Source: an uncultured Bacteroidales bacterium (GTDB lineage Bacteria; Bacteroidota; Bacteroidia; Bacteroidales; UBA932). From it: a DNA stretch of 32,115 nt. This document shows positions 13,972 to 23,579 of the stretch, piece by piece. A program made the translations under genes and the position numbers. Where the stretch lies: positions 1 through 32,115 of the forward strand of contig CAMZEC010000026.1 in assembly GCA_947305645.1 (NCBI GenBank), given 5' to 3'. Under the pieces are notes generated by a model that was not told where the DNA came from, did not search any database, and worked only from the letters and a program-made list of their open reading frames with translations. Numbering within the stretch: position 1 is the first letter of the stretch; each line of letters begins with the position of its first letter.

Positions 13972-15072
13972 CTAAAATGCGTATCCAACAGTAAGCATTA
14001 CCGAAACAGACTTCCCAAGCACGGTCTTGACGGTACGCAGTTCATATTCTTTGTTACCGTAGGCTTTCTGGGTGGTCACCTGCCATACATTGAGATCATT
14101 GAAATAAGTACCGGTCAGGCCAAGGGAAAAATGTCTTCCCAACAACAAATTGACGCCGAGAGGTATGCATATTCCCGCTTGGTTGTCCCGCTTGCTGATT
14201 GACTTGTCCAAATCCATGCAGTCAAAGATTCCCACACCAACTTTAGGATAAAGCCATGGCGCCAGACGGAACGCAGCCAAAACGTTCAGGCCCATGATAC
14301 CGGACTGGTTTGACGAAAAACCGCAATAATATCCTTGCACCTCGATTCCGGCAACAGAATAGCCTATGTTGTATAAGCCACCGGCAACAACAGGGCCAAC
14401 AGCAACACTGCCTTGCCCGAATCCAAACATGGCCGCTCCACCTCTGACCGCAAAGAACGGTTCGTCTTCAAGTATCTCCTCAGGCTCAAATTCTTCTGCC
14501 GCTGCTTCTTCTGCCGCAACTTCTTCTACCGGCTCCTCATAGCCATCCTCCACTGCAACCTCTTTCTCGCGGCTTTTTATTATCGATTGGATGTCGTCCT
14601 TTACTACAACCGGTTTCTCTTCTTCTTGTGGCTTCTCTTCCTCCTTTGGCGCTTCCTCAACAGCTACCGGCTCCGGCTCTACCGGGGGCTCGGTATAAAG
14701 GCCGAACTGCTTCAGCCTCTCGTCGTAGGGGTTAAGGGCCTTGAGCTCCCCTGCTACGGCCTTGGCGGCCTGCATATAGCCGTCATCGATGTAATTCTCC
14801 AGGTCGGTAGCCAGTTTCTGGCATTTCAGGGCTAAAGCGACCAGGTCGTCACGGGCCGGAGACTCTGCGTGATCGAAGCCCAGCAGGTCCCTGTGCAGAT
14901 TACACAGTTCTATCGCCCTGCTGTAAAGTCCTTTCTGGAAGACCTTCCTGGCGTCCGGGAGGATTTCGTTAGTGTGGTCCGAATAATACCAGTCATTCTT
15001 GTCCTGTGCCCGCACAACGCCGGCCAGACAGAGGAATAAAACCGAAATCAGTATTCTTGCGATTCTCCGCAT
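13972..15072 (-). CDS. secreted helical-acidic-beta-barrel protein, probable outer-membrane protein
   Basis: 366 residues, function unknown. A Sec signal peptide ends near Ala22. Residues about 28-120 are helical and TPR-like (DARKVFQKGLYSRAIELC, then DDGYMQAAKAVAGELKALNPYDERL). A long Pro/Glu/Val-rich linker follows (about 125-205), suited to spanning periplasm or peptidoglycan. From about 210 to the end there are alternating glycine/aromatic strands (FFAVRGGAAMFGFG, VAGIEVQGYYCGF), ending in VGYAF. A terminal aromatic after paired strands is typical of a small outer-membrane barrel. It is placed between two large surface lipoproteins with 11-nt gaps on both sides. It may anchor them or link them to the periplasm; this is inference. 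Confidence 0.72.
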   Translation of the reverse strand: MRRIARILISVLFLCLAGVVRAQDKNDWYYSDHTNEILPDARKVFQKGLYSRAIELCNLHRDLLGFDHAESPARDDLVALALKCQKLATDLENYIDDGYMQAAKAVAGELKALNPYDERLKQFGLYTEPPVEPEPVAVEEAPKEEEKPQEEEKPVVVKDDIQSIIKSREKEVAVEDGYEEPVEEVAAEEAAAEEFEPEEILEDEPFFAVRGGAAMFGFGQGSVAVGPVVAGGLYNIGYSVAGIEVQGYYCGFSSNQSGIMGLNVLAAFRLAPWLYPKVGVGIFDCMDLDKSISKRDNQAGICIPLGVNLLLGRHFSLGLTGTYFNDLNVWQVTTQKAYGNKEYELRTVKTVLGKSVSVMLTVGYAF

Positions 15073-15083
15073 ATGTAGTACGT

Positions 15084-18000
15084 CTATTTCTTCTGAGTTA
15101 GATTAATCTTGAGCTCGTTTCCATGGCTGGCGAGTACGATTTCGCCGGTCCTTTCTTTGGAGGACTTGCTGACATCAATGTGCAGCGTGTTATCGTCTTT
15201 TTTCGTAACAGTAGCAAAGGCCGTGTCGGGCACGCTGGAAATCTCCCAGGCGGCAGAGCACTCAATCTGCACGTCTTTGCTGGAGGCTTCCAGGCCGAAC
15301 GACAGATTTGTATCGGAACTGTTCTTGGTCTTGAAGACAAAGCGGTTCTGCGTGACGTTTACAGTTCGTGTAAGGGTAATGCCCGGTTCTGCACTGGAAA
15401 TCGTGAGAGTAGCCGTTCTGTCTCTCTGCATATCGCTGTAGTTATCGGCCCAAACAGACACCGAGTCATTTCTCTTGCTTGGGAAAGACAGCCAGGATGC
15501 GTTTGATTTTATATTCCAGTCGCAGCCGTCAGTACTGGTAACGTAGAGGGTAATATCTTGAGCTGCGTTCTCATTATTCTTGTTCCAGGCATCGAAGCTC
15601 AGGTTCTCCTGCCCCTTGCGCACTTCCAGAACGTACTTCGGTTGGCTGAGGGTGATCTTGGAACTGACGTCGTCCTGCCTGGCGTTCTGGTGCTCAATAC
15701 TGACTACGGAAACAGTTGTCTTATGGTCGGAGAAAGAATTGTTCTTGGACGGCGTAACCGTAACGTCCACGCTCTCCCCGGAATCCGACCACTCGAACTT
15801 CCATCCGTCAAGGGTGCCTCCGCTGCCGGTGACTTCGGAAGATCCGTAGACCAGCTTCCACGGGCCGGAGCTCTCTACCCTGAAGGTCTTTCCGTCTGTA
15901 TTTACAGGTGAATCCCAACTCAGATTATCTTTGCTGACACTCCACTCGAACGAGGGTTGCCAGATTGACAGTTCCTGTATGAGATTGGAGTTATAATTGT
16001 AATACTTGCTCTTAATCCTCAGCGTATATTCACGGGAAGTGCTTCTGTCAAGGTTCTTCGTAGGCGTAAGGGTAACATTCTCGCCATTCCGCATTTCATT
16101 AATGTAGTCGCCCTTGCCTTCTATGCTCCAGTCGCCGGAGCTCTGTACTTGCAGGTTAATTTTGTCCGACTCGGCAGGCACAGGGTCGAAATCAAAACTG
16201 AACAGATTCTCCTCGTCTGTGTTCCTGACGGACCAGATGAAATCCGCCTGCTGCAAAGTTATAGTTTCCGGCGATACGCCCATGGGTTCGGTAACAGATA
16301 CGGTATATGTAAGAGATCTGGAGTAGGAAGACAGGTTCCCCATCTCATTTTCATAAATGAGTGGAACCTTTAAGGTCTCCAGGGATCCTGTAGCAGTCTT
16401 CCCGCTGAATTCTGATATATCTTTACCTTCACAAGACAGTGTCCACTTAACGCCCTTAGTCAACTTCAGGGAGCCGATGGAAACATTATTCTCGCTGTAT
16501 GCGGGCAACACTACGTCAGCCGGCTTGAATTCGAAGGTCAGAGGATCCTGCGACACCGGGATACGGAGAGGAGGAAGATTGCCGGAACGCGGAGTGATAA
16601 CGATATCACCCGTGGGATTGACGCCTTTGCTGGGATTGGGCTTGACGGTGAAATTAATAAACTCCTCGAATTCTTTTTCGTCATTATCGAAAGACGCACG
16701 GCTCGGGACCAGGAATTCCGGACAAACCATATCCCACGCGCCGCTGCAGGTAAGGAACAGCTTGAAGCCATCGGGCAGGTAAGCGGGAACAGGATCCACT
16801 TTCGTCAAGTGGCTGCCACCGTCGGTCTGCGACATATGGAGCTGATATGCCATCTGTGAAACTGGAAGGGTAATCCTGGCTCCTGATATATCCAGGCGGC
16901 CCTTCTGCTCATGAGTCTTGCTTATGAATGTAAGCGTGGCCGTTCTGTTCTGAGCTTCAGGATTGAAGCTCGACGCCCCTACCTTTAACGTGGTCAGGCC
17001 GCTGCTGAAGGAGCTGTTGTTATACAGCTTGTTATCCTTTTCGGCTACCCAGTCTTTGGTGTCAGTCCCATAGCTGATGTCAGCATACCATTCTCCGGTA
17101 CAGTCAACGCTTATCTCCGTAGGGTCCGAGTTGTTTATTGTGGCTTTGTTTCCAATTCTGGAGAGATATTCTTTTCTTTCTCCCGAGAGCTTAAACACGA
17201 ATCCTTCCTGGGTGAAGCTCAGCTGCCGCTGCAAATCCTGGCCTGCATCTGCCGAATCAAACCAGTCTCTTGGCGGGCGTACGGTCAGGGACGTGGTTTC
17301 TGGAGTAAATTCCAGCTGCTGCTTTCCTTCGGCGATGCGAAAGGTGATTTCGTTTCCGGCATCGGAGACCTGGCTCTCGAGCCAGTCGTCCGGAATATCT
17401 CCGTCCAGCCAGGATGAATCAACCACGCCTGTCGCAGCAATGATGAAGGTCTCTTCCTTGCTGTCGCCGCTCTTGAAACTATAACTTGTTGCCGTACCTG
17501 TAGTACCGTTATGTCTGAAGTCGAACACGAAAGGCTCCTGGTTTACCGGCAGCGGAATAGCTTCAGCATCATCGTCTATGGGACTGAGCATAATGGCCGT
17601 GTCTTCCGTTCGGGCAGAAGTGTGAGGATTGGCATATTTGGTCCGCACCCACACGGTCACGTCTTTGTCGGTATCAGCCTCTATGGTTCCCGTAAGGGGT
17701 TGAGTGGCCCCCTGGTCGCACCATAATTCAAGCCAACCTGGGCAGTGCTGCACCTCCCATTTGAGCTCGGAACGCACGGTGAAAGAGGACATATGGCCGT
17801 CTTTCTCGGCATCGGCGGCTACTCTGTACGGCAGCGCGCCAAGAACTTTTGTCGCCTCCCCCCCTTGCCATGTTGTGCGGTATATCAAAAAGTCCTGGGT
17901 CAATGTAAACTCCAGCGGATCGAGCTCCTGTAGGCGGACCCAGTCATCTCCGGACGGCACAAGCGGCACTATGGTGGCTTTCAGGCTCTTGGTGTCAGTG

Positions 18001-18656
18001 AAGTTACGCCGGTCCGGGAGAATATTCACCTTATCCTGACGACTGGTGATTAATTGGACAGACTTATTGTCGAAATCGCACCAGCCTTGAGTACTCTCTT
18101 CCGTAACATCTATACGCCATCCGATATTACTGTCAATCGTTATGGTCTTCTGGCCCTTGGCACCGTTAAACACAGGTTTGTCCTTATCGTCCCGGGTGCG
18201 TACAAAGTGATTCCAGCGGAAAGGCTCCCCGGTATCCTTCAGGTTGACGTCGAACACTATGACAGGCTGGTTTACGGAAAAAGACACCAGTTCGGAATCT
18301 CCGGACCCGTTCACTATCCTGAGCTTTACGCTGTGGTCCGCATCAACATTCGCGTCTGTTTTTACATTGAGAATCGTAGTTCCTACTTTGCCGGAGGTGG
18401 GATAAATCTTAAGCCAGTTGGCAACTTCCGAAGTATAGCCGTCTATATGCCAGGTCTCTCCGGTAGTGAAGCTCATCTGCATTTCGCCTCCCAGATGGCT
18501 CATCTCTATCTTGTTGCCATCTTTGAGAGAGATAACACCGTGCACTTCCTGTCCTCCGTTACCGTCCTTGACGGACTGCTGGAAGAGACCGTCCTTATTG
18601 CAGGAGATTGCCAGTATAGCGGCGCCAACAAGCGCCAGGACCACTTTGTTTCTCAT
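15084..18656 (-). CDS. large multi-BACON-domain lipoprotein
   Basis: 1190 residues. A lipoprotein signal peptide ends at Cys19 (LAISC). The rest appears to be a string of roughly ten beta-sandwich units of 90-110 residues in BACON style. Each unit starts with a strand such as FDF, WSV or FEF, then W-x-(I/L/V) after S-x-G/S/C (SGDWSIEG, SSGPWKLVYG, CSGAWDMVCP), then a strand with x-R-T/S-x-x-L-T/x-x-S, then V-x-Q. BACON domains are Bacteroidota surface modules, often carbohydrate- or mucin-related. No enzyme domain is seen, so it is best viewed as a long surface stalk or adhesin. It starts 1 nt after the ABC permease stop, which ties it to that transporter. Confidence 0.82.
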   Translation of the reverse strand: MRNKVVLALVGAAILAISCNKDGLFQQSVKDGNGGQEVHGVISLKDGNKIEMSHLGGEMQMSFTTGETWHIDGYTSEVANWLKIYPTSGKVGTTILNVKTDANVDADHSVKLRIVNGSGDSELVSFSVNQPVIVFDVNLKDTGEPFRWNHFVRTRDDKDKPVFNGAKGQKTITIDSNIGWRIDVTEESTQGWCDFDNKSVQLITSRQDKVNILPDRRNFTDTKSLKATIVPLVPSGDDWVRLQELDPLEFTLTQDFLIYRTTWQGGEATKVLGALPYRVAADAEKDGHMSSFTVRSELKWEVQHCPGWLELWCDQGATQPLTGTIEADTDKDVTVWVRTKYANPHTSARTEDTAIMLSPIDDDAEAIPLPVNQEPFVFDFRHNGTTGTATSYSFKSGDSKEETFIIAATGVVDSSWLDGDIPDDWLESQVSDAGNEITFRIAEGKQQLEFTPETTSLTVRPPRDWFDSADAGQDLQRQLSFTQEGFVFKLSGERKEYLSRIGNKATINNSDPTEISVDCTGEWYADISYGTDTKDWVAEKDNKLYNNSSFSSGLTTLKVGASSFNPEAQNRTATLTFISKTHEQKGRLDISGARITLPVSQMAYQLHMSQTDGGSHLTKVDPVPAYLPDGFKLFLTCSGAWDMVCPEFLVPSRASFDNDEKEFEEFINFTVKPNPSKGVNPTGDIVITPRSGNLPPLRIPVSQDPLTFEFKPADVVLPAYSENNVSIGSLKLTKGVKWTLSCEGKDISEFSGKTATGSLETLKVPLIYENEMGNLSSYSRSLTYTVSVTEPMGVSPETITLQQADFIWSVRNTDEENLFSFDFDPVPAESDKINLQVQSSGDWSIEGKGDYINEMRNGENVTLTPTKNLDRSTSREYTLRIKSKYYNYNSNLIQELSIWQPSFEWSVSKDNLSWDSPVNTDGKTFRVESSGPWKLVYGSSEVTGSGGTLDGWKFEWSDSGESVDVTVTPSKNNSFSDHKTTVSVVSIEHQNARQDDVSSKITLSQPKYVLEVRKGQENLSFDAWNKNNENAAQDITLYVTSTDGCDWNIKSNASWLSFPSKRNDSVSVWADNYSDMQRDRTATLTISSAEPGITLTRTVNVTQNRFVFKTKNSSDTNLSFGLEASSKDVQIECSAAWEISSVPDTAFATVTKKDDNTLHIDVSKSSKERTGEIVLASHGNELKINLTQKK

Positions 18657-18657
18657 A

Positions 18658-20295
18658 TTATCTGTCGTATATAAGGTCTCCGGGCGTTGCCGAGAGAAGA
18701 TTCTTCATAACCATCCTGACCGTCAGTGCCGCAGCAAGTATCACCACAAGAGCTGCGGCAACGGTAATAAGCGAAGGGAAGGCGTGGATTACGTCGCAGC
18801 GCCACAGCGACAAGTATCCGAAGCCTTCGTCCTTAATGACGCCGGCCAGAGGCAGGATGAGCTGCAGCAGGGAAACGGTAACCAGCGAGATTGCCAGGGC
18901 AGCAGCCACCAGGGCCAGCATAATAATCATATATACCCTCTGCAGCTCCTTGTTGGATATGCCGAAGGCCTTGAATGTGCCTATGTTGCGCTTGACCTTC
19001 TGGAAGTAAGACTGCAGCAGGTTCACTATGAACAGGAGTATGCAAACGATGGCAAAAATCACCATCACCACAGACAGCGTGATGGCCATGACGCTGACCG
19101 CCTGGAAATTCTCCTTCGCGTTGATCTGCGACATCTCCACCTCCAGCTCGCATGCGCCAACCAGCTCTTCTGCAAACTGCTTCACAGCCTTGAGGTCGTT
19201 GAACTGGATGGAAAGGTAGTCTCCGGTAGGGAGAGGAGCGGAAGAGTAGTTGTAGCGGTACAGACGGTGTACGTCTTTCCCGCCGTACTCCGCCATCAGA
19301 CGTTCGTTCACGCGCTGGCAGACCTCGGGCGTGAGCCCCTCCTCGCCCGTCATGTACACCTGCCTGAAGCCGAGGTAGTGGTACTTCATGCCGTCCTCGT
19401 CCAGCTCGGTGACGCGGTTCTTGTAGGAATACAGCTCGCGGGGGTCGTAGCTCTGGTCGTCTATGACGAAGGGGGCGTCGGTCTCTTCACGCACGAGTTC
19501 GCTGAGGCGGGAGTCGAACTCAAGCGCGTCCACGTCTTCCGGAATGAAGTAGCAAAGCGATGCGGCATACGCCTCGTTGTTCATGAAGAAGACCAGCGGA
19601 TCCACAATCTTCTGCCTGTAGAGGTTGGTGAACGCCACCAGGTCCACGCTGCCGGGCAGCCGCTTGACCACTCCGAGCACGGGAACGGGCACACGCACAC
19701 GCCCGTTTACTTCTTTGAAACCGACCTCTGACGCACCCGAAGAATACTGGTACAGGTCTATGTAGGCCGGAGCTTGATCGTATCCCATGCGGGCCAGGGC
19801 CTTTCCTGTGAGGAACACGCCTATGCTGCGCTTGTCTATGTCGGTCACTTCCGACTTGGGAATGGCCGCAATGCGGTTTTCCTTATCTACGATGGCCTCT
19901 ATGAGCGCATAGTTGTTTATGTCGAAGAAGCGCGTCTTGAGGTATATTATCGTGGAGTCGTCTGCGCCGAACACGTTGAAGCTGTACTCGTAATCGTAGG
20001 AGAACGAGTCATAGTGGTATTTATTGGCGTTGGCCCCCGTGGAGTCCTGCAGCTCGCGCATAAGCCGGCGGAAAGACTCATCCTTGTTCTCCTTCTTGAT
20101 GTCGACCCACTTGATGAAGGGGTCGTTCATCTTGTAATTGAGATAGTTGAGACTGCCGTTGGAAAACGCGATGGCGAGGAAGGTGGCCACGAGCACGGCG
20201 GAAAGCAGCCAGACGTTGGACAGCTTGTTGCCGAGCACTATCTTGCCCTCTCTGCGGATAAACAGTTTGAGGTAATCTGGTACGTTCAGTCTCAT
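18658..20295 (-). CDS. FtsX/MacB/LolC-type ABC transporter permease
   Basis: 545-residue inner-membrane permease of the type-VII ABC fold. TM1 is at about 27-46. A long extracytoplasmic domain (about 48-390) follows, then three TM helices at about 398-431, 455-485 and 505-527. The FtsX-family coupling segment KRNIGTFKAFGISNKELQRV is at about 448-467 or slightly earlier, between TM2 and TM3. Such proteins use ATP to move a periplasmic domain (MacB export, LolCDE lipoprotein release, FtsEX signalling) rather than pumping solutes through the membrane. The start overlaps the ATPase stop as ATGA, so the two form one complex. Next to two big lipoprotein genes, a role in lipoprotein handling or envelope mechanotransmission is a fair inference. 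Confidence 0.88.
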   Translation of the reverse strand: MRLNVPDYLKLFIRREGKIVLGNKLSNVWLLSAVLVATFLAIAFSNGSLNYLNYKMNDPFIKWVDIKKENKDESFRRLMRELQDSTGANANKYHYDSFSYDYEYSFNVFGADDSTIIYLKTRFFDINNYALIEAIVDKENRIAAIPKSEVTDIDKRSIGVFLTGKALARMGYDQAPAYIDLYQYSSGASEVGFKEVNGRVRVPVPVLGVVKRLPGSVDLVAFTNLYRQKIVDPLVFFMNNEAYAASLCYFIPEDVDALEFDSRLSELVREETDAPFVIDDQSYDPRELYSYKNRVTELDEDGMKYHYLGFRQVYMTGEEGLTPEVCQRVNERLMAEYGGKDVHRLYRYNYSSAPLPTGDYLSIQFNDLKAVKQFAEELVGACELEVEMSQINAKENFQAVSVMAITLSVVMVIFAIVCILLFIVNLLQSYFQKVKRNIGTFKAFGISNKELQRVYMIIMLALVAAALAISLVTVSLLQLILPLAGVIKDEGFGYLSLWRCDVIHAFPSLITVAAALVVILAAALTVRMVMKNLLSATPGDLIYDR

Positions 20296-21161
20296 TGCTT
20301 ATGGCGAAGGAATTGTTCGAATTCTGCAGGTTCGTAGCTCTGTGCGCCATTGGACCAGCGGCCTTCGGCCCCGGGGGCGTAGATGCAGCTGTCGTCGATG
20401 ACCCCGCGGAAGGTGGTTTCGTCGTCGGAGGCCGCACGTAGGTTGCTCTCTTTGCGTATCTTGATTATCACGTCGGCGAAAGTGACCGCCAGATGCATGT
20501 CGTGCGACACTATGATGGCGGAACTGCCCTCGAGTTCAGACAGCTTGGCCGTAAGCATCTCCATGGCGCGCACGGCGTTCTCTGCGTCCAGGTTGCCGGT
20601 GGGCTCGTCTCCGAAGAGGACAGTGAAATTGGGGATGACCGCACGGGCGAACGCAAGCCTCTGCTGCTGCCCGCCGGAGAGCTCCTGCGCCATCCGGTCA
20701 TAGCCCACGTGCTCCAGGCCCAGGTCGCACATCACCTCCCGTGCCTTGGCGAACGCCTCCTCGCGGGTGTACCCCTGCATCATACGGGTGATGGAGATGT
20801 TCTCGTAGGCCGTGAAGTTGCGCATCAGGTTGGTACTCTGGAAGATAAAGTTGAAGTGCTCGCGGCGGAAGTCGGAGAGCTTGTCGTCACCGCCGTTCCA
20901 GAGGTCGAGCAGGTCCACCTGGCCGCCGTCGAGGGTATAGAAAACGAAGCGGGTCTGAGGATCGGGGACTATGGTGTTGTTCATCAGGCCGAGCACCTCG
21001 AGTATGGTGCTCTTGCCTATTCCGGACTCGCCTACGATAAACACCTTCTTGCCCCTGGGAATGCAAAGGTGCTTGATTTCCAGTACCACTTTGGACACGC
21101 CCTCACGGTACACCTTGTCGTAGGAGCACCGCAGGGCCGATATGTCGAACAGGGGATTCAT
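20292..21161 (-). CDS. ABC transporter ATPase, LolD/MacB/FtsE-like
   Basis: 289-residue nucleotide-binding subunit with all motifs: Walker A GESGIGKST (44-52), Q-loop FQST (107-110), signature LSGGQQQRLAFARA (161-174), Walker B VLFGDEPTGNLD (181-192), and switch His220 in IVSHD. The EPTGNLD segment is typical of the LolD/MacB/FtsE clade. The C-terminal 50 residues extend past the usual 220-230-residue core with a polar tail. That tail could be a phosphorylation or docking region given the kinases in the operon, although this is conjecture. It starts 3 nt after the vWA gene and overlaps the permease by 4 nt. Confidence 0.93.
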   Translation of the reverse strand: MNPLFDISALRCSYDKVYREGVSKVVLEIKHLCIPRGKKVFIVGESGIGKSTILEVLGLMNNTIVPDPQTRFVFYTLDGGQVDLLDLWNGGDDKLSDFRREHFNFIFQSTNLMRNFTAYENISITRMMQGYTREEAFAKAREVMCDLGLEHVGYDRMAQELSGGQQQRLAFARAVIPNFTVLFGDEPTGNLDAENAVRAMEMLTAKLSELEGSSAIIVSHDMHLAVTFADVIIKIRKESNLRAASDDETTFRGVIDDSCIYAPGAEGRWSNGAQSYEPAEFEQFLRHKQ

Positions 21162-21164
21162 ACG

Positions 21165-23573
21165 CTACAGGGGGAGGTATTCGCTGGGGAGCCAGTAGTA
21201 CTTGTCGTTGTTGCCGGAGTATGTGAGCAGGAAAGGATAGTCCACGCCGGTAACGCTCTTGAGCGTCTCTATACTGCGCTGCATCTCCTTGACTATCTTG
21301 CGGTACTCCTTGTACGGCACGGCGTTGGGATCCACTATGTCGTCAAGGGTGTATCCGTGCTTTGGAGTGTAATTGGAAAGACCGAACACCTTGGCAAGGA
21401 TGGCGTAGTAGGACGTGCTGCTGAGCTTGTCCTGGGCCACGGCAGTCTTTGCCAGACGCATCATGGCGTCGTAATACGGCTTGCGGTCGGAGGTTTCGTT
21501 CTGTGCGGCCTCGTACACCTTCTCGAAATCGCGCACGAGGTTCTTGAGCTCGCCTGCAGGGAAGAATACGATGACCTTGAAGAGGTCGCGGGTGTCTGCC
21601 TGCTTCTTGGCGTAGCCGCGGAAAGACAGCAGGGCATTCTGCTTCTTGAGACGTTCCACCAGCTCCTTGTCGCCGCCGAGCATGTCCACGATAGCGTCCA
21701 TCCTCAGCTGGCTGCCCTCAACGTCGTCTTCTGCCAGGGATTCCTGGGTACCAAAGTCCACCAGGTTGCCCGCCTGAATGGTCAGATAATCGACGGAACG
21801 CTTCCAGATGCCGAGAATCTCCTCGATGGAGTTGGTGAGGTCCTCTTCCTGCATGGGCTTGTTCTTCTCCGGATTGTAGCGGTACATACCCAGGTAGAGG
21901 TTGAGGCCGTCGGTGTTGTTCATGTTGTAACCGTGGCCGTTGTCCAGCCTCTTGGGCTTGATACGCTGGGCGGTAGTGGCAACCATGTCGTAACGCTTCT
22001 GCACGCTGGAGCGCAGGAGCGCCATGATCTGCTCGTTGAAGCTGGTGTAGTCTTCGTTGTCGCGGTTCGTGACCTGGAAGCCCATGAGCGATATGTTCTG
22101 GGCGCTGAGCTTGTCGATCAGGGACTCGCTGCTTATCTTGAACTTGCCGTTGTCGCCACAGTCTCCGATAACGAGCATGATGTTGCTCTGGAGTTTCATG
22201 TCCTTGGTTGCGGGGAAGAACTGGTCGATGGCCCTGTCTATGCCATAGAAAACCGCCTCCCTGTTGCCGGGAGCCACACTCTTGACGCCATATTTGCCGC
22301 CGCTGTCGAGCCACTTGCGGAGGTTCTGGTTCTTGGGCTCGGTAAAGCCGCCGGTGTTGGGGAAGCACTCGGTTACGTAATCCTTGTCTTCCTTGTCGCG
22401 GTATATCATCACGCCCACGTTGACGCTGGAGTTGTCGAAGAACTTGTCCACTTCGTTGAGAGCCTTCTTCACGGACTTGAAGTACGGCTGCATGGAAGAC
22501 GTGCCGTCTATAACTATGACGATATTGACTTTCTGGCGCTCGTCAAGCAGGCTCTTGGCCCTGGCGCGGTCGGCATCAATGGTGGAGGCTGCCGGACGCT
22601 TGCCGGAGCGTGTCTTGTTGAGGGTACCGAAGGTGGTACAATAATAGGTATCCTTATCGCCGCCGTCAAGAATAGGATAGCGGAGGTATGCGACGGGCAT
22701 CGTACGGTATTTGTACTCCTGCACGTAGTTGGGGGCCTTTTCCGTCCGCTTGCGCTGGGCAGTGGTGAACACGTCTCCGGAAGGGGCCACGCCCTTGGCG
22801 GTGTACACCTGCCACTGTATCTGCTTGGAGGTGAAATACTCCACGTCTTCGATGTCCCAGGTGGGCTCGAGGCAGGTCCTGGAGTTCCAGGGCACGAACG
22901 AACCTTCGTCAACCCAGCCGAACAGGTCCCTGTCGTTGTTCACCACGGCATTGTTGCCGAGCAGCACGCGGCCGCTGTCTTTGTCGCGCTTGAGGATGTA
23001 GTAGAAGTGCATGTCGGTAGGCAGGGTGAAGCCCTCGGTGCCGGTAGGAGAGCTGTAGCGCTTGCGCCTGTCGATGTCTTTCAGGTTGCCCTTCTGGTCC
23101 AGGTCGGCGCAGATAACCGCTTTTTCGGAGATGCCGATGTTGTCCGACAGGCCCTTGTCCCACAGCAGCAGGTTGCGCATAGGCACCCACCCTTTGGACT
23201 CGGCGTTAGCAGAGATACGCGGGTAGTCGTTCTTGGGGTCGTAGAACACCAGCGCATAGTCATTCTTGATCTCTGCGATGCGGAGCTTCTCTCCATACTT
23301 GAGCTCTCCGATCTTGCTCTTGCCTGAGGCGTCGGAATACACCGGGTTGCCCTTGCGGTCGCTGAACACCACCCAATAGCCGCCGGCGGCTGCATTCACG
23401 GCGTCTTGTCCGTAGGGCGCCTTCTGGATTCCTGCGATGTCGGCTTCCTTGATAATGTCCCTGTCCAGCACGGAGGGCTTCGACACCGATACCGTTCCCT
23501 TCAATTTAGGCTGAGCCTGTGCGGCCGTAACTGCGGCCAGAATACTTACTGCCAGTATAATTATCTTTTTCAT
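21165..23573 (-). CDS. secreted von Willebrand factor A domain protein with SH3-like N-terminal part
   Basis: 802 residues with a clear Sec signal peptide (cleavage near Ala20). Residues about 64-140 look like a bacterial SH3-type fold (GYWVVFSDRKGNPVYSD ... KGWVPMRNLLLW), and a second GWVDEGSFVPW motif is at about 219-229. A vWA domain starts near 348 with VNIVIVIDGTSSM. The MIDAS motif is DGTSS (D356, T358, S360), slightly different from DxSxS, and a later VIGDCGDNG could hold the second metal-site Asp. The C-terminal 250 residues are mainly helical and unassigned. It should sit in the periplasm or at the outer membrane. Size, vWA and context recall TssR of the Bacteroidales type VI apparatus, but this is unverified and no sheath or tube gene is present. 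Confidence 0.82.
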   Translation of the reverse strand: MKKIIILAVSILAAVTAAQAQPKLKGTVSVSKPSVLDRDIIKEADIAGIQKAPYGQDAVNAAAGGYWVVFSDRKGNPVYSDASGKSKIGELKYGEKLRIAEIKNDYALVFYDPKNDYPRISANAESKGWVPMRNLLLWDKGLSDNIGISEKAVICADLDQKGNLKDIDRRKRYSSPTGTEGFTLPTDMHFYYILKRDKDSGRVLLGNNAVVNNDRDLFGWVDEGSFVPWNSRTCLEPTWDIEDVEYFTSKQIQWQVYTAKGVAPSGDVFTTAQRKRTEKAPNYVQEYKYRTMPVAYLRYPILDGGDKDTYYCTTFGTLNKTRSGKRPAASTIDADRARAKSLLDERQKVNIVIVIDGTSSMQPYFKSVKKALNEVDKFFDNSSVNVGVMIYRDKEDKDYVTECFPNTGGFTEPKNQNLRKWLDSGGKYGVKSVAPGNREAVFYGIDRAIDQFFPATKDMKLQSNIMLVIGDCGDNGKFKISSESLIDKLSAQNISLMGFQVTNRDNEDYTSFNEQIMALLRSSVQKRYDMVATTAQRIKPKRLDNGHGYNMNNTDGLNLYLGMYRYNPEKNKPMQEEDLTNSIEEILGIWKRSVDYLTIQAGNLVDFGTQESLAEDDVEGSQLRMDAIVDMLGGDKELVERLKKQNALLSFRGYAKKQADTRDLFKVIVFFPAGELKNLVRDFEKVYEAAQNETSDRKPYYDAMMRLAKTAVAQDKLSSTSYYAILAKVFGLSNYTPKHGYTLDDIVDPNAVPYKEYRKIVKEMQRSIETLKSVTGVDYPFLLTYSGNNDKYYWLPSEYLPL

Positions 23574-23579
23574 ATCCTG

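Noticed and set aside
20493..23327. A very long open frame on the plus strand opposite the vWA and ABC genes
   Set aside because: It is antisense to genes with clear domains, has no recognisable domain itself, and arises from GC-rich codon structure.
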